34,936 nucleotides of DNA from Acidobacteriota bacterium (GCA_017860135.1 JAFNAG010000018.1:1-34936), one strand, 5' to 3'. Shown: positions 1 through 8,672, counted from the first letter of the stretch. Translations and numbers: made by a program. The notes: a model not told the origin generated them from the sequence alone.

Positions 1-2
1 GG

Positions 3-713
3 GAAACCGTCGCATTTGTCAACGGCTACCTGCAGGAGACACTGGCCCGGCTGCGCAGCACTATGCAGGAGGACTATCCGAGGATTTTCCTCATTATGGG
101 CAACGATGACGAGCGCGCCAGGGAGCCGGAAGTTCTGCAACTGGAACGCTCGGGGCTCATTGAATACATCCACATGAAAGGGGTAGCGCTCGGACTGTTT
201 TGGGTATACGGATATGCCTGTGTGCCGCCCACTCCATTCCTTCTCAAGGACTGGGAGCGGTATGACGTTTCCCGTTATGTGGATCCCGGATGTATCCCTC
301 CCGAGGAAGGCAAGTACTCCTATCCAGTCAGCGGCCGGGAGGTGAAGTTCACCACTATCGAGCGCGATCTCCGCTGCCTTGCAGGCGACGATGTCCTGGA
401 CAACGCCGTCTTCCTTTTCCATGCTCCCCCGTACGGAACCCATTTGGATCTGGCGGACAACGACAATGTCTGGGTCGATGGGGTGCTGCTTGACGGCCAC
501 ATCGGCAGCATAGCGGTCAGACGCTTTATAGAAGATCGCCAGCCGCTGCTCACGCTGCATGGCCACGCTCACGGCTCTGCAGCGCGCTCTGGAACATGGC
601 GCGATCGCATCGGACGCACCCATGTGTTCTCTGCGGCTCATGATGGATTCGAAATTGCAGCGGTCTGCTTTGACCTGTCAGATCTCAACGCCGCCGTTCG
701 AAAGCTGCTCTGA
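3..713 (+). CDS. Calcineurin-like metallophosphoesterase (5' end outside window)
   Basis: The reading frame is open to the left edge, so the start and the first metal-binding motif (usually DxH) lie outside the window. What is visible fits the C-terminal two thirds of a calcineurin-like phosphoesterase: GNDD in the position of the GN(H/D) motif, then FHAPPYG with a metal-ligand His, and LHGHAH as the closing GHxH motif. The family hydrolyses phosphomono- or diesters with two bound metal ions; the substrate cannot be told. The nearest internal ATG is at 63, but coding similarity begins upstream of it, so 63 is unlikely to be the real start. It converges on the nucleotidyltransferase gene and overlaps its 3' end by 36 bp. 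No signal peptide can be judged. Family assignment is firm, function open. Confidence 0.85.
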   Translation, partial: ETVAFVNGYLQETLARLRSTMQEDYPRIFLIMGNDDERAREPEVLQLERSGLIEYIHMKGVALGLFWVYGYACVPPTPFLLKDWERYDVSRYVDPGCIPPEEGKYSYPVSGREVKFTTIERDLRCLAGDDVLDNAVFLFHAPPYGTHLDLADNDNVWVDGVLLDGHIGSIAVRRFIEDRQPLLTLHGHAHGSAARSGTWRDRIGRTHVFSAAHDGFEIAAVCFDLSDLNAAVRKLL

Positions 714-1139
714 GGGCTGCGGCCGGCGGTGCAGCGGCAGCGGCCTTGCGGCATCTGTAGCGGCGCCTATCCTGACCGCGAAACTCGATTTCGCCGCAAT
801 ATCGTCGTCCGTGATGATGTGGATATCCAGCAATCCTCCTGTCCGGATTCCAGTCCTGAGGAAATTCACTTCATCCAGACAGAGACTCCAGCCCTCGAGC
901 CACAGAATGAGATCCGCTCTCTGTCTGCCGGACCCTCGAAAATGGACGAGCAGGTCGATGTCGCTGCCTGACCCTGCCGTTGCGTTTTTGGCGCTGCCGA
1001 GAACATACAGGGCGGCGACGCCAAAACGCAGAGAGTCCAGGCTCGCGGCAATGCGCTCGGCCATGTGCATACGCCACGCCCAGTGATCATGGATTCCGGC
1101 GGTATTGCCCGGCGCCGATGGTGAAATTTTCCGACTCAT
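678..1139 (-). CDS. Nucleotidyltransferase-domain protein coupled to PPDK_N-like gene
   Basis: A 153-residue protein with the polymerase-beta-type nucleotidyltransferase signature: GS at residues 48-49, then SGSDIDLLVHF with the two metal-binding Asp at 60 and 62, and a third acidic candidate in LLDIHIIT (Asp105). Such proteins transfer a nucleoside monophosphate to a small molecule or a protein; the acceptor is unknown. The start is fixed by an ATGA overlap with the stop of the upstream PEP/pyruvate-binding gene, which implies translational coupling. A longer in-frame extension upstream (to 1259) would run deep into that gene and is rejected. The N-terminal stretch HDHWAWRMHMAERI looks conserved rather than random. 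The length resembles minimal MNT-like proteins, but no HEPN partner is present, so a classic HEPN/MNT toxin-antitoxin reading is not supported. Confidence 0.85.
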   Translation of the reverse strand: MSRKISPSAPGNTAGIHDHWAWRMHMAERIAASLDSLRFGVAALYVLGSAKNATAGSGSDIDLLVHFRGSGRQRADLILWLEGWSLCLDEVNFLRTGIRTGGLLDIHIITDDDIAAKSSFAVRIGAATDAARPLPLHRRPQPSEQLSNGGVEI

Positions 1140-2926
1140 CTGAGTATCACTCCGCGGCCCGTCCTTCCGTCGACTTTGATCAGCAGAGGGGACTGCAGCC
1201 TGACGTGCCTGACGAATTCCGCCTCCCCGGCCGCCCTCTGTCCTGCAAGCCACGCCCAATCTATCCTTTGGTCCCCATAACCGCCGGTCGAGAAATACAG
1301 GATCTCGAAACTCGTGAGATTATGGAAAAAATGAGTGCCTTGGCTTGGCATGAACCCCACCCCTGGAAACGGGGACTCCACAATGACGCGGGCTCCGGCG
1401 ATTTGGCCGAATTTAACCGGAATGCCGGCCGACGGATCGGAGCTCCCCCAACGACCGAAACCGATCAGAACGTAGCGGCACCCATCCGACACGAGACGGC
1501 GATTGAGCGCGTCCAATTCCCGCATGATCGAATTCGAGTGGGCGGCATCGAATGCTTCCTGGCGGATGTACACGACATCCCTGATCGAATCGATTACGCC
1601 GTTGCCGAGAGCCGATTCGGAAGAGACCACGACGTTGCCGGCCGCAAGCTCCTCTGGGGAAACATCCACGCGGACCTGTGAGACAACCATGGGTCTCACC
1701 TGAAGCAGGCCGAATCGAGTCGGGCTGGCCTCGGGATAGGGTATCGCCAGCGCGAACTCCAGCTCGATCGCGCACCCGAGAGCTTCGGCGCAGGCCACGA
1801 GCAGTTCTCGGATCAGGGCGTTCAAGGGGATGAGGCCGATCTTCAGAATGTAGGCGAAGTCGAGAACCCTCGGCCCATGCCCTGCGACTCCGACCAGGAT
1901 CCTGTCGTCCGCCGCACTATATGTGGACGCGATGAACCTCAGCGTCCCGTCCGACTCCGCATCCGACAGTGGATGTTTCTTCAGGTACTCGTTCTCATTG
2001 GCGGGTTGGATCATGCCCCGCGAGGACATGTCGATCGACCAGAAATGTCTCTGGCTTTGCCTGAGCAGATCTCCTGGTGCGTTGTACGGAGGATTTGCCT
2101 GCGGGCAGGCAGGGGAATACGACCAGGCGATGCCCTCCTCCACGATGATCTTGCCGAACCCGAGAGCCAGATGTGCCACTCCATCCTCGGGACGGGAATG
2201 CCCGAGAGGGTAGAAATTGTATGTGCGGGCGACCCCGGAAATATGCGGGTAGAAACGGCTATTCTGAGAGGTTCCGACCGCCTGCTGTATGATGATGGCA
2301 AGCTTTTCCTCCTCACAGGAATGCCGTGTTGCGCGCAAATACTGCCGCGCATTCTCATAAAACGCCGAAGCGTAAACGCACTTGATGGCGCCAAGCAGAT
2401 CGAACAGGCGATCGCGGATGTCGGAGTGGTTGTTGGGGATCAGTTTCGTGCTGTAAACGCCGGCGAAAGGTTCGTGCATTGCGTCTTCGAGGAGGCTGGA
2501 TGATCGTATGGCCAGAGGAGCATGGATGTGGGTCAGGAATACCCGGAGATCCTCAACAAGCTGGGCGGGCAATTCGACAGATTGGCAGATAGATGCGATT
2601 TCCTGGTCGGATAGTGAGCCGGAAGAAGCCCGGAAGAGCTCCGGCCTCCTCATGATTGTTTCGTCGAAAGCCTCGGTGGTAATCACCGTCAGGAGCGGAA
2701 TGTCGACTTCAATTTCAGGGTGGAAGGGAGGAGCGACTTTCTGCCGCACGATCTCCGCAACTCGGGCCAGGCCCAGGGCCTTTGCCCCCAACGAGCCACC
2801 GCCGATATAGGTGAAACGTTCTCCGCCGGAAAACGACCGGCGGTCGAAACGGGAAACTGCACGTCCGGGATCACAACCTGGTTGAGAGTACATGTCCGCC
2901 TTCACTCGTGGGAGATCCACAAGCAC
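1136..2926 (-). CDS. PEP/pyruvate-binding (PPDK_N-like) domain protein, short form
   Basis: A 596-residue protein related to the ATP/PEP-binding module of pyruvate phosphate dikinase and PEP synthase. Visible landmarks are IGGGSLGAKALGL near the N-terminus (the GGKG-like nucleotide loop), PLAIRSSSLLEDA (the AVRSS motif), FAGVYST, ALGFGKIIVEEG, LLQVRPMV (the QxRP motif) and, near the end, IGFGRWGSSDP and PSQGTHFFHNLTS. The family phosphorylates or dikinases a substrate with ATP; no catalytic His-swivel or PEP-binding TIM barrel is seen, so it is not a full PPDK. Relatives I know of usually carry a long N-terminal regulatory region such as a receiver domain; here only about 35 residues precede the module. 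The start is uncertain: GTG at 2926 opens the frame, but ATG at 2893 is also possible and neither has a strong ribosome site. It is followed by the nucleotidyltransferase through an ATGA overlap. Confidence 0.85.
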   Translation of the reverse strand: MLVDLPRVKADMYSQPGCDPGRAVSRFDRRSFSGGERFTYIGGGSLGAKALGLARVAEIVRQKVAPPFHPEIEVDIPLLTVITTEAFDETIMRRPELFRASSGSLSDQEIASICQSVELPAQLVEDLRVFLTHIHAPLAIRSSSLLEDAMHEPFAGVYSTKLIPNNHSDIRDRLFDLLGAIKCVYASAFYENARQYLRATRHSCEEEKLAIIIQQAVGTSQNSRFYPHISGVARTYNFYPLGHSRPEDGVAHLALGFGKIIVEEGIAWSYSPACPQANPPYNAPGDLLRQSQRHFWSIDMSSRGMIQPANENEYLKKHPLSDAESDGTLRFIASTYSAADDRILVGVAGHGPRVLDFAYILKIGLIPLNALIRELLVACAEALGCAIELEFALAIPYPEASPTRFGLLQVRPMVVSQVRVDVSPEELAAGNVVVSSESALGNGVIDSIRDVVYIRQEAFDAAHSNSIMRELDALNRRLVSDGCRYVLIGFGRWGSSDPSAGIPVKFGQIAGARVIVESPFPGVGFMPSQGTHFFHNLTSFEILYFSTGGYGDQRIDWAWLAGQRAAGEAEFVRHVRLQSPLLIKVDGRTGRGVILR

Positions 2927-3275
2927 TTTCTGTCTGAATAATGGAGCGTACCTGATTCTTCCCCAATCTGATCTCTATGGTCCCCTCCTCGGAAATCGCA
3001 CCGGAATCCGGTCGCCGAAGGAGCCCTCCCTTTGAGCGATATGGTCAATATTAGCAGAAAAGCCGGTGCGTCCGATGCTTGCTGTCAGCCGCTTGGTCCA
3101 GGCGCCCCCTGCCGTGACAGTTGCCCATGCGGGAAAGCGGTTCCCGGGTTGCTGCTGCAGCGGATACGGGAATCTGACGTCAGTTTTATTCGGAATCGTG
3201 GTGCTCGCTGCCGTTTTTGCTAGAATGTGACATGCGTTCGCGTATTGCTCACATAGATGTCCGAGACAGGCAGTC
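2927..3275. other. Intergenic region between divergent genes
   Basis: This gap lies between the divergently transcribed PPDK_N-like gene and the permease and should hold both promoters. A TAGAAT box resembling a -10 hexamer lies at about 3220-3225 on the plus strand without a convincing -35 partner. A perfect TGACGTCA palindrome occurs near 3176-3183 and could be an operator, though one copy proves nothing. Short open frames here have no recognisable protein character. Confidence 0.4.
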
Positions 3276-4601
3276 ATGACGGCTCGACCAGCGGAATCAA
3301 CGGAACGTGGGCTGGGATTCTGGATGTGCACCGCCCTGGTGACCGGGAACATGATCGGCTCGGGAGTTTACCTGCTGCCGGCCGCCCTGGCGCCGTACGG
3401 GGCCCTGAGCCTTCTCGGATGGTTGTTCACCGTGTCCGGCGCCTTGGTGCTTGCCCTTGTCTTCGCCCGCCTGAGCAGGATGGTGCCTGGCGCCGGAGGG
3501 CCTTATGCATTCACACGCGCCGGCTTCGGAGACTTCGCCGGGTTCCTGGTGGCATGGGGGTACTGGATCTCCATCTGGGCAGGGAATGCGGCGATCGCCG
3601 TGGCCTTCGTCTCCTATCTGGGATTCTTCTTTCCCGCTCTTGCGAACAACGGGGCGCTGGCTGCGGCCCTTGCCATCGCCTCCGTCTGGGGGCTCACCGT
3701 GATCAACGGCCTGGGCGTGAGGACAGCGGGCAAGGTCCAGTTAGTGACGACCATCCTCAAGCTGGCCCCGCTCATCGCTATCGGCGTCTTCGGCTTGTTT
3801 TACATGAAGGTTGAAAACTTTGCGCCCGTCAATCCGAGCGGCAAGCCCTTTTTCTCCGCCGTGACCTCTGCGGCCGCGCTGGCACTCTGGGCGTTTCTTG
3901 GGCTCGAGTCCGCAACCATTCCTGCCGGTGACGTGCGGAATCCGCAGAAGACGATACCGCGCGCAACGATCCTCGGGACGCTGTTGTCCTCGGCCGTCTA
4001 TATGATCGGGACCGCCGCCGTGATGGGGATCATCCCTTCGGCAGAACTGAAAAATTCCACGGCCCCCTTTGCCGATGCGGCGAGGGCCCTGTGGGGGGGA
4101 TGGGCGGGCTATGCGGTTGCCGCCGGCGCCGCCATTTCCTGCTTCGGAGCCCTGAACGGCTGGATCCTGCTCCAGGGACAGCTCCCCCGGGCGGCCGCAA
4201 TTGACGGTTTATTTCCGGCCCTCTTCAGGCGAATCTCGCCGCGCGGAACCCCCTTGGCAGGACTGGTCCTTTCGAGCATCCTCGTTTCCCTCCTGGTCGT
4301 GACCAATTACACGAGGGGGCTGGTCGGGATGTTCACGTTCATCATTTTGCTGTCCACCCTTACCGCACTTTTCCCGTATGTCTTTTGCGCCATGTCCGCT
4401 CTCGTGCTTTACAACAGGGAACGGGAGTCTACGGGGGAGAGAAGACTGCTCGGGCCATCTATCCTGGCGTCACTGGCATTTGCCTATTCTCTCTGGGCGA
4501 TCGCGGGCTCAGGCCAGGAAACGGTGTTCTGGGGATTTTTGCTCCTGATGGGCAGCCTGCCCGTCTATGTCTGGATCAAGCGTCCGGGATCGGGTCTGTA
4601 A
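3276..4601 (+). CDS. APC-family amino-acid permease, AdiC-like
   Basis: A 441-residue inner-membrane transporter with about 12 hydrophobic segments, the usual length for the APC superfamily. It resembles the arginine/agmatine antiporter AdiC along its length: GNMIGSGVYLLPAALA matches the unwound TM1 substrate loop, IWAGN keeps the TM3 Asn, WAFLGLESA keeps the TM6 Trp and Glu, and LNGWILLQGQ keeps the TM8 Trp that gates AdiC. WAIAGSGQE near the C-terminus also matches. Those shared residues suggest exchange of a cationic or similar amino acid, but no decarboxylase gene is adjacent, so an acid-resistance role is not shown. The start ATG has only a weak upstream purine stretch. The stop codon lies inside an inverted-repeat element that continues downstream. 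Confidence 0.88.
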   Translation: MTARPAESTERGLGFWMCTALVTGNMIGSGVYLLPAALAPYGALSLLGWLFTVSGALVLALVFARLSRMVPGAGGPYAFTRAGFGDFAGFLVAWGYWISIWAGNAAIAVAFVSYLGFFFPALANNGALAAALAIASVWGLTVINGLGVRTAGKVQLVTTILKLAPLIAIGVFGLFYMKVENFAPVNPSGKPFFSAVTSAAALALWAFLGLESATIPAGDVRNPQKTIPRATILGTLLSSAVYMIGTAAVMGIIPSAELKNSTAPFADAARALWGGWAGYAVAAGAAISCFGALNGWILLQGQLPRAAAIDGLFPALFRRISPRGTPLAGLVLSSILVSLLVVTNYTRGLVGMFTFIILLSTLTALFPYVFCAMSALVLYNRERESTGERRLLGPSILASLAFAYSLWAIAGSGQETVFWGFLLLMGSLPVYVWIKRPGSGL

Positions 4602-4671
4602 GATTTGATTTCCGCCGGTATTCCGCATTGGCTTCGTGGCGGAAATCCAAATCTCGCAGACCTGAGCCCTT
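4593..4671. repeat. Inverted-repeat element overlapping permease stop codon
   Basis: The arm at 4602-4616 (GATTTGATTTCCGCC) pairs with 4638-4653 (GGCGGAAATCCAAATC) with a single bulge and a 21-nt loop. The pairing continues outward: GGGTCTG at the left end, which includes bases just before the permease TAA, faces GCAGACC at 4656-4662 on the right. The ends resemble those of the repeat at 21.7 kb (GGGTCTGCAA and TTGCAGACCTGATCCC) although the interior differs. It may act as a transcript-end hairpin for the permease mRNA. I infer a mobile or REP-like origin; no transposase is encoded. Confidence 0.6.
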
Positions 4672-4692
4672 CGAATCGGAAAGGAGTCTGGC

Positions 4693-6753
4693 ATGCGTAT
4701 TTGTTTGAGAACGAGCCTGATACTTGCCTTGGCTGCGGCTGCCGCGGTACCGGCGGCAGCTCAGCCGGCACTGAAATTTCTGGACAAGACGACATTTTTC
4801 CAAATGGAATCCGTGTCGAATCCCCAGATCTCGCCCGATGGGTCGCAGATCATCTTCGCGCGCGGATTCATCGACATCATGAAGGACCAGGGCTCGTCGA
4901 ACCTCTGGGTCATCGATGTCAAGGGGGATCGGCTGAGGCAGCTCACCGAGGGCGTCTGGCGTGACAGCTCACCTCTTTGGTCGCCCGATGGCAGACGCAT
5001 CGCGTTCCTGTCGGACCGTTCCGGGTCCACACAGATACATGTAATGTGGGCGGACACGCGCGAGACACTGCAGCTCACGCGTGTGGAGAGATCCCCGGGG
5101 GGGCTCAAGTGGTCGCCGGACGGCAAGTTCCTGCTGTTCACAACGAGCGTCCCCGACGAAACACCGATTCTTCCCGTGAAGCTTCCACCAACGCCGCGCG
5201 GTGCTCAGCTGGCGAAGGGTGCGGTGATTGTCGACCGGCTCTCCTGGGGATCGGACGGCGTCGGGCCGACCACCAAGAGCTACACGCAGGTATTTGTCGT
5301 CGATGCGCTCGTGGGCGGAGTGCCGCGGCAGATCACGTCAGGCAACTACAATCATGGCAGTCCGGATTGGTCCCCCGACGGCCGGATTGTTTATGTGTCG
5401 GGCATCCGCAAGCCCGACGCGGAATATCTGCGCGGGGATTCCGAGATCTATTCGATACCTCTCGCCACGCTGGATGTGACCACGCTGACTGATCGCAAAG
5501 GGCCGGACGGGAATCCGGTCGCGTCTCCTGACGGCAATTGGATTGCGTATACAGGCTACGATGACAAGAACTACACGAGCACGCTCAACAACCTCTATCT
5601 GATGGACACTCGGGGCGGGAACAAGCGGCTCTGGCTGGGCGGATTGCCGAGCTCGCCGGGCGGCATCGATTGGGCTGCCGATAGTTCCGGTGTCTACTTC
5701 TCCATGGAGGAGCGTGGCGAGGCGAATGAGTACTTTCTCTCCGCCGCCACAGGTGGCGCACCCAAAAAGATAACCAGCGGCACCCATATGCTGACCTCAA
5801 TGTCGATCGCCGGAAACGGCCAGGCGGCTGCCGTCCGTTCCTCCGTCAAGGAGCCTGGCGTGCTGGTCACTTTTGCACTTGCCAGGCCGGCGGACATGAA
5901 GACACTGGTCGACGTTAACAGGGACGTACTCGACGGCATAAGGCTCTCCGATGCCGAAGAAATCTGGTACCCGTCGGCCGACGGCCTGAAGATCCAGGGC
6001 TGGCTCATGAAGCCGGCGAACTTCGATGCCGCGAAGAAGTATCCGATGGTGCTCTGGATCCACGGCGGTCCGTGGAGCATGTACAACGTGGCGTGGAGCT
6101 GGGCGTTTCAGAACTGGGCGGCCAACGGCTACGCCGTGCTCTGGACGAATCCGCGCGGGTCGACCGGCTACGGCCAGGACTTCGTAAACGGGATTCAATT
6201 CTCCTATCCCGGCAAAGATTACGATGACCTGATGGCGGGAGTCGATGTGGCGCTCTCCAAGGGGTGGGTAGACAAGGACAACCTGTTCGTGTGCGGCGGG
6301 TCGGGAGGAGGCCTGCTCACAGCATGGATCGTCGGGCACACCGGCCGCTTTCGCGCCGCGGTGTCGATGCGGCCCGTGATTGACTGGCATTCCTTCGTCG
6401 GCAACACGGACGGATCGAGCTGGTACCGGCAGTTCCAGAAATTTCCGTGGGAGGATCCGATGGAATATGCGGTGCGCTCGCCGCTGCACTACGTCGCCAA
6501 TGTGACCACGCCAACGATGATCATGACGGGAGAGGCCGACCTGCGCACTCCGATCCCGCAGACCGAAGAGTTTTACCGGGCTCTCAAGATGGTGCGCAAG
6601 GCGGATACCCTGATGGTACGCATGCCGGAGGAGTTCCACGGCTGGCGCCGTCCGTCGCACCAGCTCCTGCAGCAGCTCTACCTGATGGCCTGGTTCGAAA
6701 AGCATCGGACAAAGGAGAGCAAAACTGCCGTTCCGATACTGCAGGAGCGGTAG
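4693..6753 (+). CDS. Secreted S9-family serine peptidase
   Basis: A 686-residue prolyl-oligopeptidase-family enzyme with an N-terminal signal peptide (cleavage likely after the AAAQ region, about residue 24), so it acts outside the cytoplasm. Residues about 40-400 form a beta-propeller with repeated SPDG/WSPDGR blade motifs typical of TolB/WD40-like propellers. Residues about 430-680 form an alpha/beta hydrolase: LWIHGGPW for the oxyanion region, the nucleophile Ser537 in CGGSGGG, Asp616 in GEADLRTP and His649 in EEFHGWRRP. The usual nucleophile elbow in this family is GGSYGG; here Gly replaces the aromatic residue. It should cleave short peptides, perhaps as dipeptidyl or acylaminoacyl peptidase. 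The ribosome site AGGAG precedes the ATG. It is transcribed in the same direction as the permease, but a hairpin separates them. Confidence 0.93.
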   Translation: MRICLRTSLILALAAAAAVPAAAQPALKFLDKTTFFQMESVSNPQISPDGSQIIFARGFIDIMKDQGSSNLWVIDVKGDRLRQLTEGVWRDSSPLWSPDGRRIAFLSDRSGSTQIHVMWADTRETLQLTRVERSPGGLKWSPDGKFLLFTTSVPDETPILPVKLPPTPRGAQLAKGAVIVDRLSWGSDGVGPTTKSYTQVFVVDALVGGVPRQITSGNYNHGSPDWSPDGRIVYVSGIRKPDAEYLRGDSEIYSIPLATLDVTTLTDRKGPDGNPVASPDGNWIAYTGYDDKNYTSTLNNLYLMDTRGGNKRLWLGGLPSSPGGIDWAADSSGVYFSMEERGEANEYFLSAATGGAPKKITSGTHMLTSMSIAGNGQAAAVRSSVKEPGVLVTFALARPADMKTLVDVNRDVLDGIRLSDAEEIWYPSADGLKIQGWLMKPANFDAAKKYPMVLWIHGGPWSMYNVAWSWAFQNWAANGYAVLWTNPRGSTGYGQDFVNGIQFSYPGKDYDDLMAGVDVALSKGWVDKDNLFVCGGSGGGLLTAWIVGHTGRFRAAVSMRPVIDWHSFVGNTDGSSWYRQFQKFPWEDPMEYAVRSPLHYVANVTTPTMIMTGEADLRTPIPQTEEFYRALKMVRKADTLMVRMPEEFHGWRRPSHQLLQQLYLMAWFEKHRTKESKTAVPILQER

Positions 6754-6773
6754 GTCATACGGAGCGCATGCGC

Positions 6774-6803
6774 CCCGCCCGCGAACCCGGGCATGCGGGC
6801 GGG
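6774..6803. terminator. GC-rich hairpin between convergent genes
   Basis: CCCGCCCGC at 6774-6782 pairs with GCGGGCGGG at 6795-6803 around a 12-nt loop. Three more pairs are possible beyond one mismatch. It lies in the 59-bp gap between the ends of two convergent genes and so could end transcription from both sides. No T-tract follows on either strand, so a simple rho-independent terminator is not proven. Confidence 0.4.
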
Positions 6804-6812
6804 ACGCGATCT

Positions 6813-7172
6813 CTAGGCATCCACCATGGTTTGGAATCCGCCATATGCCATGCGTTTGGGGTCGAAAGGCATCGATTTCTCGTCGCACATGCCCGTGATG
6901 CGCGGATCCTTCATCACCTTGGCATTGACACGGTCGCGATGCGCGCGCGATTTGTACACGATGTAGGAAAACACCACTGTCTCGCCGGGTTTGACTTTGA
7001 TCATTCGCGGGAAGGGGACCCCGAATTTCGGATTGAGATCCTCACCGGCGCATTCTTTGTAATCCAGCGCTCCGTGCTCGCGCCAGATTTTTCCCGCCTT
7101 TTTGGCCATGCGGGCGTAAGCCTGCAGGTTCTTCTTCGGAACGGGCAAGACAAAACCATCAACGTATTTCAT
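6813..7172 (-). CDS. DUF1428 (YbaA-like) protein
   Basis: A 119-residue protein matching DUF1428, the family of E. coli YbaA (about 117 residues). Recognisable stretches are MKYVDGFVLPVPKKN at the N-terminus, the central WREHGALDYKEC and VFSYIVYKSRAHRD, and the C-terminal DPKRMAYGGFQ. The fold is a small alpha/beta ferredoxin-like barrel related to ABM-type monooxygenases; no biochemical role is established. It is complete, with ribosome site GGAGGG ending five bases before the ATG. A plausible sigma-70 promoter lies 54-82 bp upstream. It stands alone, convergent with the S9 peptidase. Confidence 0.92.
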   Translation of the reverse strand: MKYVDGFVLPVPKKNLQAYARMAKKAGKIWREHGALDYKECAGEDLNPKFGVPFPRMIKVKPGETVVFSYIVYKSRAHRDRVNAKVMKDPRITGMCDEKSMPFDPKRMAYGGFQTMVDA

Positions 7173-7225
7173 AGACCCTCCTGCGTGTTGGCTTCCAGTT
7201 CTCGGCGATTCCTTCTTACTTTTAA

Positions 7226-7254
7226 ATGATAACTGGGGGAGGAGAATTAGGCAA
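7226..7254 (-). promoter_or_regulatory. Candidate sigma-70 promoter for the DUF1428 gene
   Basis: Read on the minus strand there is TTGCCT (7254-7249), a 17-bp spacer, then TATCAT (7231-7226). This gives a transcription start about 47 bases before the ATG. Matches to consensus are about 4/6 and 5/6. Called by eye. Confidence 0.45.
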
Positions 7255-7371
7255 CGCTCAGCCGCCGGTCACACCTGACCCTGTGATTGAATGAGCCTTC
7301 GGGGCTTGGCCTGGAGTCGTTGGAATCATTTGGCACTGAAGCTCGAGGGCCGGCGCATAATTCCTCAGTGA

Positions 7372-7391
7372 GCGCGGGCTTTAGCCCGCGC
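7372..7391. repeat. Perfect palindrome GCGCGGGCT-tt-AGCCCGCGC
   Basis: Nine perfect base pairs enclose a 2-nt loop. It lies downstream of the creatininase-family gene in the 280-bp gap before the DUF1428 gene. From general knowledge, GGGCTTTAGCCC-type palindromes recur in intergenic regions of several large environmental genomes; only one copy is visible here. No U-tract follows in the creatininase direction. Confidence 0.5.
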
Positions 7392-7452
7392 GCTTCAGAT
7401 CTCCTCACCCCTCCTGACTCTATAACAGCCAGCGCATTCGAGGCATGGTCGA

Positions 7453-8310
7453 TCACTTATAGATTCCCGCCCTGTCCCATTTGGCGATGGTGTCAAGGAT
7501 GAGCTCGGCGACACGATCGTTGACCTTACGGAAATACTCGCGCGCCTGCGCCGGGTCGAATGTAGGATAGCCCTGCCCTTTCTCATAGAGTCCGATAGTC
7601 GATGTCACCGGAACGGCATAGTACGCGCCCGCAGGCGGGTTGGGCGACGCCATATCGGCATTATAGCGCTCGGGATGAACGTGGCCGGGAACGACAGCCT
7701 GGACATAGGCTGTCTCGTTGTTGCCGGCGTGCCCGCCGTTCTGTTTGAAGACGGACTTGGTAATGTCGTCGGCCAGTGTCCACCAGTTGACGACGAGGAC
7801 CCGGACCCGCTCCCTGTTTGCGACGCGGGTTGCCGCGGCGTTCAGAACGGCCGTGTTGCCGCCGTGCCCATTGAGCACGATGATATTTTTAAATCCGTTC
7901 CCGGCCAGGTTCCGGAGGATGTCATCGACGACCATGCCGTAGGCTTCGGCAGAGATGGATACCGCTCCCGGAAACGCTTTCATCGAGTCCGTCATTCCGT
8001 AGTTCAGGGTCGGCGCGATCAATGCGTCGACTCGCGCGGAAATATCCCGGGCCATGGCTTCCGGAGCAAGGTTGTCGGTTCCGTTGGGTATCACGCCATG
8101 GGGTTCGAGTGATCCGGTCGGCACCAGGACTGTTCGGATCTTCTGCGGAACAAGTTCACTGAATTCCTGCCAGCAGAGCAGGTTCATTTCCCGGGACGTG
8201 GGAACCTTCGCTGCGCCTCCGGCCGCCTGCGGGGCTTGCGCAGATGCGGGTCCTGAAGCCAATAGCGCCGCAATCAACACCGCCGGTGAAATATGTAACC
8301 TCTTTCTCAT
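7453..8310 (-). CDS. Exported creatininase-family amidohydrolase
   Basis: A 285-residue protein with a signal peptide (MRKRLHISPAVLIAALLASG, cleavage near ASAQ) followed by a creatininase-family domain. Metal-site motifs are intact: SLEPHG with Glu69 and His71, Asp79 in NGTDN, then LNGHGGN and GGHAGNNETA with the final Glu. The family hydrolyses cyclic or linear amides (creatinine, mycofactocin precursor peptide, formamidopyrimidines); creatininases proper are cytoplasmic, so an exported member probably has another substrate. The start at 8310 is chosen because GGAGG sits eight bases upstream. A longer in-frame start at 8361 would place 17 odd residues before the signal peptide. It is a single gene with gaps on both sides. 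Confidence 0.9.
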   Translation of the reverse strand: MRKRLHISPAVLIAALLASGPASAQAPQAAGGAAKVPTSREMNLLCWQEFSELVPQKIRTVLVPTGSLEPHGVIPNGTDNLAPEAMARDISARVDALIAPTLNYGMTDSMKAFPGAVSISAEAYGMVVDDILRNLAGNGFKNIIVLNGHGGNTAVLNAAATRVANRERVRVLVVNWWTLADDITKSVFKQNGGHAGNNETAYVQAVVPGHVHPERYNADMASPNPPAGAYYAVPVTSTIGLYEKGQGYPTFDPAQAREYFRKVNDRVAELILDTIAKWDRAGIYK

Positions 8311-8672
8311 GATCGGATCCTCCATGGCGCCCATTAAATGACATTTGCCCGGGTTTTTCAATCGATGCGGGGCGGACTGCCGGTCAGGTTTTCCCCGCCA
8401 AAGCCCGCGCAGGCAAGGTCCGCTCCGGCTTCAGAAATCCGTCCCTAATCAGTATGCCGGGAAATCGATCGTGCCAAAGCCTGGAAGGAGAATTCCGGCC
8501 GCTGCAATCCGGCGGCTGTAATCCCGGGCAAAGGGATGCCTCTGTCGTGGCGTCCAGAGAGTATTCGGGGCATGAATCCACCCTCACTCCCGTGGACTCT
8601 TTCTCGAGAGACTCTTCGAGAAGCAGATTACGGATGCCGGCTTGAGCCCCCTCCGGCATCGCCTGCTGAAAG
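8311..8672. other. Intergenic, no gene recognised
   Basis: This gap between two minus-strand genes holds no convincing coding region. One small imperfect tandem repetition is visible near 8500-8530, where GGCCGCTGCAATCC is followed by GGCGGCTGTAATCC. Promoter elements for the creatininase-family gene should lie at its left end, but none is clear by eye. Confidence 0.4.

Noticed and set aside
678-1139. HEPN/MNT toxin-antitoxin interpretation
   Set aside because: No HEPN partner is adjacent; the coupled partner is a PPDK_N-like protein.
3257-3814. Alternative plus-strand frame starting just before the permease
   Set aside because: It is a shifted frame inside the permease, Arg/Gly-rich and without membrane segments.
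6298-6312. S9 nucleophile GGSGGG taken as a dead site
   Set aside because: The Ser, Asp and His are all present; only a non-catalytic neighbour differs from the common Tyr.
5797-6888. 363-codon minus-strand frame
   Set aside because: It is antisense to the S9 catalytic domain, with no recognisable motif or ribosome site.
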